Part shown: positions 16,234-24,379 of the stretch, piece by piece
Numbering within the stretch: the stretch's first letter is position 1
How the letters are laid out: the number at the start of each line of letters is the position of its first letter
NCBI RefSeq assembly: GCF_030408435.1
Contig: NZ_CP047046.1
Coordinates: 1,532,572-1,596,571 of the forward strand
Reading direction: 5' to 3'
DNA from: Corynebacterium auriscanis
Lineage (GTDB): Bacteria > Actinomycetota > Actinomycetes > Mycobacteriales > Mycobacteriaceae
Length of the DNA stretch: 64,000 bases
Made by a program: the position numbers and the translations under genes
The notes under the pieces: generated by a model
Databases searched by the model: none
The model's input: only the letters and a program-made list of their open reading frames with translations
What the model was told of the DNA's origin: nothing

Positions 16234-19170
16234 TTACGCTGTGATACGCCACCGGATGGCGAACAGCTCATTTTCCACCCGTGCACCTTGCAACGACTGC
16301 TTAATCAGGATAAGCAGTTCGTCGACATTGTCCCGCAGATCTCGCTTCTCTTTTCGATATCTGTCTTCGATCGAATCGATGTCATCATCGAGGTTTCGGG
16401 CTTTCTTTTTAAACCTGAGCTGCTCCATCGGATCGTCAGCCTGGTTCGCTTGCGCCCGCAGATCCTTGCGCTTCTTCTCTAATTCTCGAACAGCCTTTCT
16501 ACGCTCCACATCAAGGTCGAGAATCTGACCCTGCAGTAGTTCTTCTTGCTGGTTGTAATAGCTTGAGTTACGGTGCTGGACTTCCTTCTCCAACAAGTCT
16601 TGCTGGGCCTTAAGTGCCCCCTCGAAGAGTGTGCTGTCAATCGGCGTGCCATCATCAGCCTGGTCGGTCACCCTAAGGTCCATCATCTCGACGACATCTT
16701 CCTGGTTCAGAAACTCGCCGCCATCAGTCACGCCTGCAGACAACAAGTAACTCTCAGAAATATCACGGTCATGGGCCTTCATCCTAAAAGTCAGGCTGCG
16801 AACCGTCAGTGATCCGGATTGGCCGACCAGGTCTTTCATCCGGGAGCTGACACGATCTGACTTATTGATATCGAAAACAAGAGTCTGCTGCGGCGTATCA
16901 GCAGTCATCGCGCCCTCGATGACATACTTCGCCAGATCACTGCTATAGCGATACTGCCTGGAATGTTCGCTTGGCGACGACTTGAAATGGTATCGCCCAG
17001 TTGCGATCCCCTCGGCTGGCGCGGTGTGCAGAACGAAGTTACGGCCATCCCCATCAAACTCGGCCAGACTCTGCAGACGGTTGATCGTCAACAAAAGCAA
17101 CAGTTGTTCGAACTTGTTTAACACATCACCGGACTGCTCGTCATATGATTTGAGCCGGTCACGAACAGTTGGATCGAGATTGTCAAAAACCTTCGCCCTA
17201 GCCTCAGCCATATCCTTACTGACCGTGTCGGCGTACTTTTCCTCCAGTTCTTTAAAAGCTTGATTGATTTCATCGGCAGTCCGGTAGCTGTCATAGATCT
17301 GGGCGATCTCTTGGGCGAAATCGAAGCCACTTTCAATCCGCCCAAGAACCTCATCACTGGCACCAAACACACTGTCGAAGAGGTGGAACTTGTTCTCGAG
17401 CAACTCCAGGATCCGAGCTTCAGCCGCATTACCTTCATTTAAGAAGTTGACAATCACAACGTCATATTTCTGACCGAAACGGTGAATACGACCAATGCGT
17501 TGCTCAACCCGCTGCGGATTCCATGGCAGATCGTAATTAATCAACATAGAACAAAACTGCAGGTTAATACCTTCAGAGGCTGCTTCCGTGGCGATCATGA
17601 TCGAACCCGAGTCGCGGAAATAATCCGCTAGTGCTTTACGGCGGTCAGCGGAAGGGTTGCCAGTAATGACGTCACTACCGGCATTCTTGTCCAGCCATTC
17701 CCCATAAATTTTGGTCGCCTCTGGCGAATCGTTCTGACCGTTAAAAAGTACTAACCCGTCGCCATACCCCGCTTGACGAAGTGTTTCTGCCAAGAAATTC
17801 TGGGTATCGGTGTACTCCGTGAAAATGATGGCCTTTTCAGGAGCTCCGATCTCGCGAAGGCGGGTAAATCCCCGCTCAATGGCTTCGCCAAACTTTAACG
17901 ATTTTTGGTTCTGATGGATAGACTCAGCCAGAGCAGCAAAACCATTTAGTTCATCAATCTCCAGCTGTATTTGTTCCCGGATTGCTGGATCAGACCAGTC
18001 ATCGTTTGGTTCCAGACTATTGCCAAACGACTCGTAAGCTGCTTGCTCCTCGTCCAAAATGTCGCTGTCGAAGTCGAACAATGACAGATGATCGTTGCGT
18101 CGCCCTCCCATGGCCAACTCCTCGGCTAGACGGTTTGCCGTTTTCCTGAGAGTGATTCCAACGGCGTAGGTGGACGAACCAAGCCGTTTGCGAATCACCT
18201 GCGAGGAAAGGGCCCGTTGGGAATTGTTAAAAGCGTAAAGAGTTTCGCGTTGAAGGTAGCTATTGACTAGGTCATACAGCTCCAATTCGGCCCTTGACGG
18301 CTGGAATTTGACCGTCAGCGGGTCTCGCTTGGTGAAGCGAATGTACTTTTCGGCGTCCCGGCGCAACGTCCTTTTGGTTAAGTGCCCGGCACGTTCAGCG
18401 AGATCATTAGGGCTAAACCCGTCACCACCAGACTTCACATACCGTTCCCGAAAAACATCAAGCGACCGGAAATACTCCGAATCGAAGATAGAAACCAGAC
18501 CATAGATTTCTTCGAGCCGGTTCTGAAGAGGAGTCGCGGTCAGCAGAACAATCTTGCTAGCACCATCAAACACGTCGCCAACTGACGAAGCCACTTTGGC
18601 TTGAGCTTGTCCCTTATAGAAGTTTCGCAATCGGTGCGCTTCGTCGGCAACCACCAAATCCCAAGAACGCACCAAGTCAGCTTTGTTCTGCTGGACAAAC
18701 TCGTACGAGGCGATCAAAACCTGCCCTGCCCCTTGACCGGCAAGTAATGACACTTTGGACTTAGAATCCAGCAACTCCGACGGAATCAAAAACTTTTCAT
18801 AGAGTTCTTGCTTCCACTGCTGGCGAAGGCTGGCAGGAGCAATAATCAGGATTCGACGCTTGCGTTCCGCCCAATACTGAGTAATGACAATGCCCGCCTC
18901 AATCGTCTTACCGAGACCAACCTCGTCCGCCAAAATGACGCCGCGAGTGGCGTTTCCCTTTAGTGCAAATAAGGCCGCATCAATCTGATGTGGCTTTGGC
19001 TCCACCTGAGCATCAAAGAGAAGCCCCGCCAGTTTGCCGACATGGTCGTTGGCATAGCTTCGCTCCAGTTGATACGCAAAATATTTGGCCTGGTAAGAAG
19101 TCAGATGCGCCACAAAATCGATGTTTGGGTCAACGCTAAGCCCGTCAACCCGGTTGATTCTATCTGCCAT
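16234..19170 (-). CDS. SNF2/RapA-like helicase of the type III restriction operon
   Basis: A 978-residue superfamily 2 ATPase of the SNF2/HepA type. Walker A is DEVGLGKTIEAG (about 80-91), the DEAH box is VADEAHRLRN (about 173-182), and the helicase C domain has IIFTEYTDTQ (about 446-455) and VEQRIGRIHRFGQ (about 557-569). The C-terminal 250 residues contain a long charged coiled-coil-like segment (about 880-965). Start ATG at 19170 follows GAGGGATGT. It is the first gene of the operon with mod and res, 12 bp apart, so it probably works with the restriction enzyme, perhaps as an accessory translocase. It differs from DISARM DrmD by context: no drmA, drmB or drmC is seen. Confidence 0.88.
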   Translation of the reverse strand: MADRINRVDGLSVDPNIDFVAHLTSYQAKYFAYQLERSYANDHVGKLAGLLFDAQVEPKPHQIDAALFALKGNATRGVILADEVGLGKTIEAGIVITQYWAERKRRILIIAPASLRQQWKQELYEKFLIPSELLDSKSKVSLLAGQGAGQVLIASYEFVQQNKADLVRSWDLVVADEAHRLRNFYKGQAQAKVASSVGDVFDGASKIVLLTATPLQNRLEEIYGLVSIFDSEYFRSLDVFRERYVKSGGDGFSPNDLAERAGHLTKRTLRRDAEKYIRFTKRDPLTVKFQPSRAELELYDLVNSYLQRETLYAFNNSQRALSSQVIRKRLGSSTYAVGITLRKTANRLAEELAMGGRRNDHLSLFDFDSDILDEEQAAYESFGNSLEPNDDWSDPAIREQIQLEIDELNGFAALAESIHQNQKSLKFGEAIERGFTRLREIGAPEKAIIFTEYTDTQNFLAETLRQAGYGDGLVLFNGQNDSPEATKIYGEWLDKNAGSDVITGNPSADRRKALADYFRDSGSIMIATEAASEGINLQFCSMLINYDLPWNPQRVEQRIGRIHRFGQKYDVVIVNFLNEGNAAEARILELLENKFHLFDSVFGASDEVLGRIESGFDFAQEIAQIYDSYRTADEINQAFKELEEKYADTVSKDMAEARAKVFDNLDPTVRDRLKSYDEQSGDVLNKFEQLLLLLTINRLQSLAEFDGDGRNFVLHTAPAEGIATGRYHFKSSPSEHSRQYRYSSDLAKYVIEGAMTADTPQQTLVFDINKSDRVSSRMKDLVGQSGSLTVRSLTFRMKAHDRDISESYLLSAGVTDGGEFLNQEDVVEMMDLRVTDQADDGTPIDSTLFEGALKAQQDLLEKEVQHRNSSYYNQQEELLQGQILDLDVERRKAVRELEKKRKDLRAQANQADDPMEQLRFKKKARNLDDDIDSIEDRYRKEKRDLRDNVDELLILIKQSLQGARVENELFAIRWRITA

Positions 19171-19930
19171 ACATCCCTCATCAAGACCAGCTCGACCTAA
19201 TTACAATAGCGTTATTTTATCGCACGGGACTACTTCACAGGGGCCAAAACAGTCAATGAGCAACTGGTAACCCTATGTTGAGATGATGTGCACCCGACTC
19301 GTTCAGGGAAGCCTCTAGGTTCTGCCCCACAAGGCAACCGCTCTTCCCCAGACGCGTTTTCACTCACGACCGTGGTTAATAGTCCTTCTCGGAATATTGG
19401 CTTCCAGCACGTTCTAGTCCGGTGGTTCTATAGACCTCCGCGGTTGTTAGCGGTTCCCATCTGCTCGCCCTCCCCGGGGCGTGCGGAACCTACGCGGTGC
19501 CACCCTCCGCCCCCAAAAAGTCGTTGCCCGTTGAGCCTTCCGCGATCAAGCCATACGAGTGGCGCCAGTGATTGTTGTTGCGCTCGCCGTTGAGCTCGTG
19601 AATGTCGTCATATTCTTTGTGGGCGCGGCGCACACGCGCCGGCATGCGGGGTGCCCCTCCCCCTGCATTGCGAGCCCGGAAGCCACGGGGGCGTCGGGTA
19701 GAAGAGGGATCATCAGGATTGGGGAAAGTGACCCGGGTAAGTGGTGCACGCCGTGGGGCACGGCTGGCCAGCCTCTAGCATGGAGCGAGTTGCGGGGGAG
19801 TTGAGCACAATTGGCTTCTAGGACTAAAAAAGAGCTATAAGACCACCGAGGCACCGCCTGGAAACTCTGTTGCGACTAGACCCGCCCACTCTCGTCGACC
19901 ACCCCTTCCGCGTGCATCGCATTCTGAGGT
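19171..19930. other. Long intergenic stretch right of the restriction operon
   Basis: About 760 bp. The end nearest the operon is AT-rich and should hold its promoter (GATAAAATAACG and TATTGTAATTAG on the minus strand). The rest is GC-rich and holds one possible 51-codon ORF (19490-19645), listed separately. Otherwise I see no gene or repeat. Confidence 0.5.
19490..19645 (-). CDS. Possible small protein, 51 residues, or fragment
   Basis: It reads MPARVRRAHKEYDDIHELNG and so on, ending LGAEGGTA. The ATG at 19645 is preceded by a GGGGGAGGGGC stretch that could serve as a ribosome site. The frame is also open upstream to 19774, without a good start. Composition is protein-like (YDDIHELNGERNNNHWRHSYG). 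I do not recognise it; it may be the C-terminal piece of a lost gene. Confidence 0.35.
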   Translation of the reverse strand: MPARVRRAHKEYDDIHELNGERNNNHWRHSYGLIAEGSTGNDFLGAEGGTA

Positions 19931-20197
19931 TTATTCGTGGTGAGTCCACATTCGCAATACGTGGACGATTTCGCGCTCTGGATCCACCTCATAGACAAGC
20001 CGGTGCTGAATATTTATCCGGCGGGAATAGCACCCCGAAAGGTCACCCACCAGCTTTTCGAACCTCGGTGGTGATGTAAACGGGTCATCTTGTACGATCG
20101 CCAGGAGCTTTTGCGTCTTGGGCTTCAAGCCCGAATCGCGCAGTTTTCTGGCATCTTTTTGCACCGCCTTCGAAAATACAAGTTTCCAATCCCCCAC
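19931..20197 (-). CDS. yoeB: YoeB/Txe-family mRNA-interferase toxin
   Basis: An 88-residue toxin of the RelE superfamily, YoeB/Txe branch, which binds the ribosome and cuts mRNA in the A site. By comparison with E. coli YoeB, the general base Glu47 (in FEKLVGDLSG) and Arg66 (in QHRLVYEV) are present. The C-terminal catalytic His-Tyr appears as His-His (WTHHE), so the terminal Tyr is replaced. Its antitoxin gene is immediately upstream with a 14-bp gap. Confidence 0.9.
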   Translation of the reverse strand: MGDWKLVFSKAVQKDARKLRDSGLKPKTQKLLAIVQDDPFTSPPRFEKLVGDLSGCYSRRINIQHRLVYEVDPEREIVHVLRMWTHHE

Positions 20198-20211
20198 TGG
20201 TCACCCACCAT

Positions 20212-20454
20212 TCACCAGTCGAGTTCCGAGGATGCAGCATCTGCCCCCTCTTCGCGCGCTTCGCGAATCGATGCCGTCATATTTGGAACGGACATGAGGT
20301 ATAGCGTCTCCTGAATGGACCGCCAATCTTCTTCCCCAACCAGCACAGCATTCCCGCGCTGGCCAGTGATTGTAATCTCCTCAGACTCCTCATTGACCTG
20401 ATCGATGAGCCGGTAAAGGTTCGCGCGGGCATTAGTTGCGCTAAGTGCGGTCAT
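20212..20454 (-). CDS. yefM: YefM/Phd-family antitoxin
   Basis: An 80-residue antitoxin. The N-terminal Phd/YefM DNA-binding fold (about 1-50) has SATNARANLYRLIDQV and ITGQRGNAVLVGEEDW. The acidic, disordered-looking C-terminus (about 55-80, IREAREEGADAASSELDW) would wrap the toxin. Start ATG at 20454 follows GGAGGTGTTTTGCC. Upstream at 20478-20495 two CGTACG hexamers spaced 12 bp apart resemble YefM operators, so the pair probably represses itself. Confidence 0.92.
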   Translation of the reverse strand: MTALSATNARANLYRLIDQVNEESEEITITGQRGNAVLVGEEDWRSIQETLYLMSVPNMTASIREAREEGADAASSELDW

Positions 20455-20477
20455 GGCAAAACACCTCCACGAAGGAT

Positions 20478-20495
20478 CGTACGCGATAACGTACG
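20478..20495 (-). promoter_or_regulatory. Predicted YefM operator (paired CGTACG)
   Basis: Two CGTACG hexamers at 20478-20483 and 20490-20495 are 12 bp apart centre to centre, 24-41 bp upstream of the antitoxin start. YefM proteins are known to bind paired TGTACA-like hexamers in this position; the identity with that site class is inferred. Confidence 0.55.
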
Positions 20496-20563
20496 TTCCA
20501 ACAAGTGGCCCGCCCTAGGGTTTAGATGGATTCATTGAAAATAGGACAGATTAGGGTCAGTCC

Positions 20564-21153
20564 ATGTGGCGCAACCACCGTGCCTGGTTAAGTGGCCAGT
20601 TTTCAGGACTTGCAATCAACCTTGAGCCACCGACGGGAAAGCTCGCAGAGCGTGACGATGGCCTCGCGGTCCGCTCTTGGTTAGACGAGTGGAACCGCAG
20701 CACCATACCCGCGCAGCGAGAGGATAAAAAGCTGAGTCACTTGTGATCGAAAATCACCACACTTTCCTTGCTTTACCCAATCTGCCAGGTACCGTGGCGG
20801 TCTTCGGTGGCGGGCTACGAGCGCACACTCTTGCCACGCAGATTCCCGGCCTCAGTGACAAAACTGTGCTGTACTGGAGAGATCTCGACTCGCACGGCTT
20901 TTACATCCTTGAACTCGTTCGCCGACATCTGCCTCAGGCAACGTCAGTCCTAATGGACCTAGACACCGCTCGCGCGCATATGCAATTAGCTGTGGAAGAA
21001 CCCCAGCCCAGTAGGTTTGTGCCACAATGGCTCACTCCGCAAGAAACCTTCGCCCTGGAGTTTTTACGCAGCCATGCGGTTGGCGGATGCCTACGCATCG
21101 AGCAGGAACGAATCGTGTACGACTACGCGGTGGAGGCTCTCAAAGGGGCTTAG
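20564..21153 (+). pseudogene. Remnant of Wadjet nuclease subunit JetD/MksG
   Basis: Two pieces in different frames match the two ends of JetD (DUF3322 plus DUF2220 TOPRIM). The first, 20564-20746, has the N-terminal pattern LAINLEPPTGKLAERDDGLA and RSWLDEW. The second, 20743-21153 (136 codons from a GTG), has VIENHHTFLALPNLPG and the TOPRIM acidic motif YWRDLDSHGF. A complete JetD is about 400 residues; here roughly 180 central residues are missing and a stop (TGA, 20744) separates the pieces. The SMC-like partners JetA, JetB and JetC are absent from the window. This is the scar of a lost plasmid-defence (Wadjet/MksBEFG) locus. Confidence 0.8.
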
Positions 21154-21674
21154 GAAGTCGTTGCCCGAGGAGGCGGTGCGGGAATCAGCGGTGCGGAACT
21201 CCAGGTGTGCGCAGAAGACCGCGCATCGTTGCCTTCACTCCCCGATTGCATCGTCTCACCATCCCCGCTGGCAGCACCGCGCTCCGTCATATCGGCCTCC
21301 CGCCCCACCTGGTCAGCCGCGAAAACACCGGGGCGCAGGGCGTCGGTAAGAAAACGAGAATCCGTCGTGGCCGCAGCGATGTACCGCGCAGCATGCACTT
21401 CCTCGGCATTGATCCGGGTCCAATCCAGCGCCCACCCGGCACTCCGCATCATCTGGTCGAAGAAGAACCGCTGCTAGCGCGAATTGCCATCCCGGAACGG
21501 ACGCACGATGGTCATCTCACCCCAGTGGTCTGCCGCGGTGAAGCTGCTGAGGGGTTCGGCGTTTTCCAGCTCAGCAAGCCGCTGAGTGGCGAATTGCCCG
21601 GCAAGCTCATCAAGGACTGTGAGGTCGGTTTCGTTGAAGTGGTTCCGGGGAGCCTCGTCTGTTTTGTGTGCCAT
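21150..21674 (-). pseudogene. Fic-domain toxin, broken by an in-frame TAG and active-site loss
   Basis: Reading down the minus strand from 21674, 66 codons end in a TAG at 21474-21476, and the same frame continues for about 107 codons to 21150. The last residues before the stop, RPFRDGNSR, correspond to the Fic motif HPFxxGN(G/K)R, so both the catalytic His and the second Gly are changed. After the stop, QRFFFDQMMRSAGWALDW is typical post-motif Fic sequence. The N-terminal Fic helices are missing as well. It overlaps the 3' end of the adjacent antitoxin gene by 1 bp. A decayed copy of a VbhA-Fic module. Confidence 0.8.
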
Positions 21675-21991
21675 TACTCCGCGCCTTTCGTCCGGGTCTT
21701 CACGCTCTTCGTCCTGGCCTTGACATCCTTCGTCTCAAACGGAGCATCCTTAGTTCCGTTCTTCGCACCCGTGGTCTTAGCAATGCGCTGGCGAAGAAAC
21801 TCGGCACGTTCGCAATCGCCATAACCCTGGGCCTCCATCACTTCCAGTGCAACCTGGTCACCGGTGATTTCGCCACGCAGGATACGGCGGCCGCGGGCTT
21901 CATCATCGGGAGTGATGTCGTATCCGGCCATTCTCATTGAAGCGCGCACGGCCGCGACTTTCTGGTCTTCGGTGCGGTAGTCGATGGTCAT
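21674..21991 (-). CDS. VbhA-like antitoxin of the dead Fic module
   Basis: A 105-residue protein with a VbhA-type antitoxin domain (about 10-60: AVRASMRMAGYD, then RGRRILRGEITGDQVALEV). The inhibitory helix motif (S/T)xxxE(G/N) appears as S-MRM-AG, so the inhibitory Glu is replaced by Ala, as if constraint was lost after its toxin died. The tail (75-105) is Lys/Thr-rich and repetitive (TKDVKARTKSVKTRTK). It lies 96 bp downstream of the intact fic gene and directly before the fic pseudogene. Confidence 0.7.
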   Translation of the reverse strand: MTIDYRTEDQKVAAVRASMRMAGYDITPDDEARGRRILRGEITGDQVALEVMEAQGYGDCERAEFLRQRIAKTTGAKNGTKDAPFETKDVKARTKSVKTRTKGAE

Positions 21992-22087
21992 AGTCTTATC
22001 CCTTCTTGACGGCGGTGTGGTCGCTCTCTCATTAGTCGTCCGGTGGAATGGTCGTCAGTAGCTGGTGCCCAATCAGCAGCTGGGACG

Positions 22088-22744
22088 CTAATGGTTGGGT
22101 CGTTGAGCATGCGACGAAACCTCTCCCGGTTGCTTTGGCATTGCGATTGACTTGTACACGTCGAGCATTGGTTCGTAGTTCAGGTGGAGCCCGTAGGGAT
22201 CCATAAACGAATCGCGGCTTGCTTGGTTCCACGTATTGGCATCCACCTCACAGAATGCCAGCTCAACGCCGTGTTGACGGGCTAAATCTGTCATAAAGAT
22301 TTTGGTTGCTCGCCCATTTCCCTCGCGGAACGGGTGCGCAAAGTTCAGATCGGTATGGATCTTGGCGAGGTAGCGCAACGTGCCATTGAAATCGGTTGAT
22401 TCCCACTCGAAGTTCTCAATCGCCCTACCGATGTGGCGCAGGTACATGCCCATACTGGCGTGATCTCCAAAGTGATGGCCACCTTTTTGAATGTTCACTT
22501 TCCGCAGTGCACCCGCCCATTCATAGAGGGCACCAAATGCCAGATTATGTGCAGAGCACAGCCGCGAGCCAGCATCGCCTCCTTCGAGGGAAGACTCCCC
22601 GGTTGAGTTGGATAACTCCGCTGAGGCTCCATTGAGGTACTCCACGGCCTGAAGTGTGTCTTGGTCTTGAATATCGGGTTTATTCCGGAGTACTTGCGTG
22701 CCCGGGTAGAAGTAGCTCGTCCAAACGTCTGCGGGCTTGGCCAT
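22088..22744 (-). CDS. fic: Fic-family AMP-transferase toxin
   Basis: A 218-residue Fic protein. Fic toxins of the VbhT/FicT class inactivate targets such as topoisomerases by transferring AMP. The complete motif HPFREGNGR is at residues 137-145, preceded by the expected helical core (LYEWAGALRKVNIQKGG at about 73-89, including the target-dock flap). Start ATG at 22744 is preceded by a doubled AGGAGCT. A VbhA-like antitoxin gene is directly upstream (73-bp gap), matching the usual antitoxin-toxin order. All catalytic residues are present, so it is probably active. Confidence 0.9.
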   Translation of the reverse strand: MAKPADVWTSYFYPGTQVLRNKPDIQDQDTLQAVEYLNGASAELSNSTGESSLEGGDAGSRLCSAHNLAFGALYEWAGALRKVNIQKGGHHFGDHASMGMYLRHIGRAIENFEWESTDFNGTLRYLAKIHTDLNFAHPFREGNGRATKIFMTDLARQHGVELAFCEVDANTWNQASRDSFMDPYGLHLNYEPMLDVYKSIAMPKQPGEVSSHAQRPNH

Positions 22745-22817
22745 ATTTAGCTCCTAGCTCCTAGCTTTTGGCTTCTAGTATGCGAAGGTTCTGGGCGTGA
22801 AAACTCATGCTGTGGTG

Positions 22818-23045
22818 TTAGTACAAGACCATCAGCTCATCGATCGTCAGCTGTGGTCGCGAGCCAGCAACTTGATCTGCGAGTAGTTGCACCTCGGCTT
22901 CCGTGGGTTCCCACCCCTCGTGAGCACCATTCGCCAGCGCATTGGCAAGCAACCGGCGCTGGGGCTGGGCCAATGGTTCAAACTGTTCAGGGAAAACCGA
23001 AACCCACTGTTCGAGCCCCTTAATCGAGCTGAAATCTATGGTCAT
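22818..23045 (-). CDS. VbhA-like antitoxin of the active Fic module
   Basis: A 75-residue protein. I chose ATG at 23045 (MTIDFSSIKG) because AAGGAG lies 8 bp before it; a longer frame upstream lacks such a site. The core (about 30-65) RRLLANALANGAHEGWEPTE fits the VbhA antitoxin fold, with N-GAH-EG in the place of the inhibitory (S/T)xxxE(G/N) helix: the key Glu-Gly is kept while Ser/Thr is Asn. It is first in a four-gene minus-strand string: antitoxin, fic, antitoxin, broken fic. Confidence 0.75.
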   Translation of the reverse strand: MTIDFSSIKGLEQWVSVFPEQFEPLAQPQRRLLANALANGAHEGWEPTEAEVQLLADQVAGSRPQLTIDELMVLY

Positions 23046-23553
23046 GTTCTTCACTCCTTCACACTGCCGGAGCGTGGCAGTCACTCCTCATGTGTGCCTG
23101 CGGCGCGCCCCAAGTTGTCGGTGCGGTTATAAGTTTAAGGAGTAGACCAGACAGTCCCCGGGCGTAAGGACGATTACCCTCCCCTGAGTGAAATGCTTGT
23201 TCGATTCCAAGGAATCTATCCCCCTTCAATAATGCTCTTCGATCTAAAAATACGACAATCATCCTTTGACTGCCGACTTCTCGATTTTAATCAGGAGAAA
23301 CAACGCGCTTCTAAGCAAAAATTTACCCAACAACACATACCGCGCAGGCAGCAAGCACACCTAACAACTCCACCCAAGTAGCCGAACAACCATGCGACGT
23401 GACCTAACGAATTGCTCACCCCACAGTTTAAAGTGGCAAGCACAAGACCCAGTCGCAAGGAGTAATATTTCACTGTTCTAATCCGAAATGTACGCTATCG
23501 CCGACGGCTTGATCCGCATTGTCGGCTAGTATCCGCGCCGAAACAGCGACGCA
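23046..23553. other. Intergenic, AT-rich edge of the defence island
   Basis: About 500 bp upstream of the Fic module, with AT-rich sequence at 23210-23350. It should contain the antitoxin promoter. No repeat, tRNA or convincing ORF; a 60-codon Cys-rich frame at 23291-23473 on the minus strand lacks a ribosome site and I do not accept it. Confidence 0.5.
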
Positions 23554-23865
23554 GTGACTCTTGGCAGAGACTGTGGCGAGACCACTGAAGAAATCGCCAA
23601 GACCGAGCATTGGTGTCAGGACAATGGCTACATGACCCTCGACACTGAAGGTACCTACTGGATAGTTGAAGGCAAGGCTGACGACGAGACTGTTATTTGC
23701 GGGCGCGAAGCTACCGAGTGTCTACTGCGCTCTCTGATAGCTCACCCTGCCTACCAATATCAGACATGGACATACTTGATTGCATTCGAAAGTGACATTC
23801 GCAAGAGCGACTCGTTCGCGGAACCGGCCAGCCTAGGCGGTGTGAAAAGGACGCTGCCGAGCTAG
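23554..23865 (+). CDS. Hypothetical protein, 103 residues
   Basis: The frame from a GTG has ordinary protein composition, with segments such as EEIAKTEHWCQDNGYMTLD and QYQTWTYLIAFESDIRK. There is no clear ribosome site, the frame opens only 24 bp upstream, and I do not recognise a family. It could be a small orphan gene or the remains of a longer island gene. Confidence 0.35.
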   Translation: MTLGRDCGETTEEIAKTEHWCQDNGYMTLDTEGTYWIVEGKADDETVICGREATECLLRSLIAHPAYQYQTWTYLIAFESDIRKSDSFAEPASLGGVKRTLPS

Positions 23866-24379
23866 GAGGCGAGTTGTTTAGACACCTTCCTTGCCATTCA
23901 AGGCCAATTTCGGCGGTTACACAGCGGGGTGCTAGTTCCCCCTCACATTCTCATCAAATCAGGAAAACCGGTCCGAAAAACTCAACCCACACCAACATTC
24001 ACTGGTACAACCGCAAACGCATACAAAACGGCTCAAAGGCCTGGCGCCGGGGCACTATCACAACCAGACCTGTGAGCCCCTAACCGCCTAGAACTAAACC
24101 AGTCCAGCTTTCGGGGGCCAGTTCGGCCCTACATGGCAACTGTGCCCACCCCCGTCGATAACCTTCCCCGTAGCGATCTAGTCTCCGATGTAGGCGGCTA
24201 CCCACCCCCGTTGCCTAGGTACCGCGCTCCGGCGACTCAGTTTTCCACCGAGCGAACTCTCCAAAACTTTATTGAGCCAAACCGCCAACAATCCTAACCT
24301 ACACCGCTATCGTGTGGTTGAGACAGTATTTTCATCGCGAATGAAAACTTATTCGCTCAGGAAAGGACTCCCTTCCCCA
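23866..24379. other. Intergenic before the MBL-fold gene
   Basis: About 510 bp. No gene seen. The last 60 bp hold a perfect inverted repeat (24329-24347) and the ribosome site of the next gene. Confidence 0.5.
24329..24347. promoter_or_regulatory. Inverted repeat upstream of MBL-fold gene
   Basis: TTTTCAT-CGCGA-ATGAAAA, perfect 7-bp arms, 33 bp before the start codon. A plausible operator. Confidence 0.5.

Noticed and set aside
10068..19170. Reading the island as DISARM or BREX
   Set aside because: No drmA, drmB or drmC and no pglZ or brxC-like gene; the Mod/Res pair defines a type III restriction system.
23291..23473. 60-codon Cys-rich frame on the minus strand
   Set aside because: No ribosome site, no recognisable family and an AT-rich intergenic setting.
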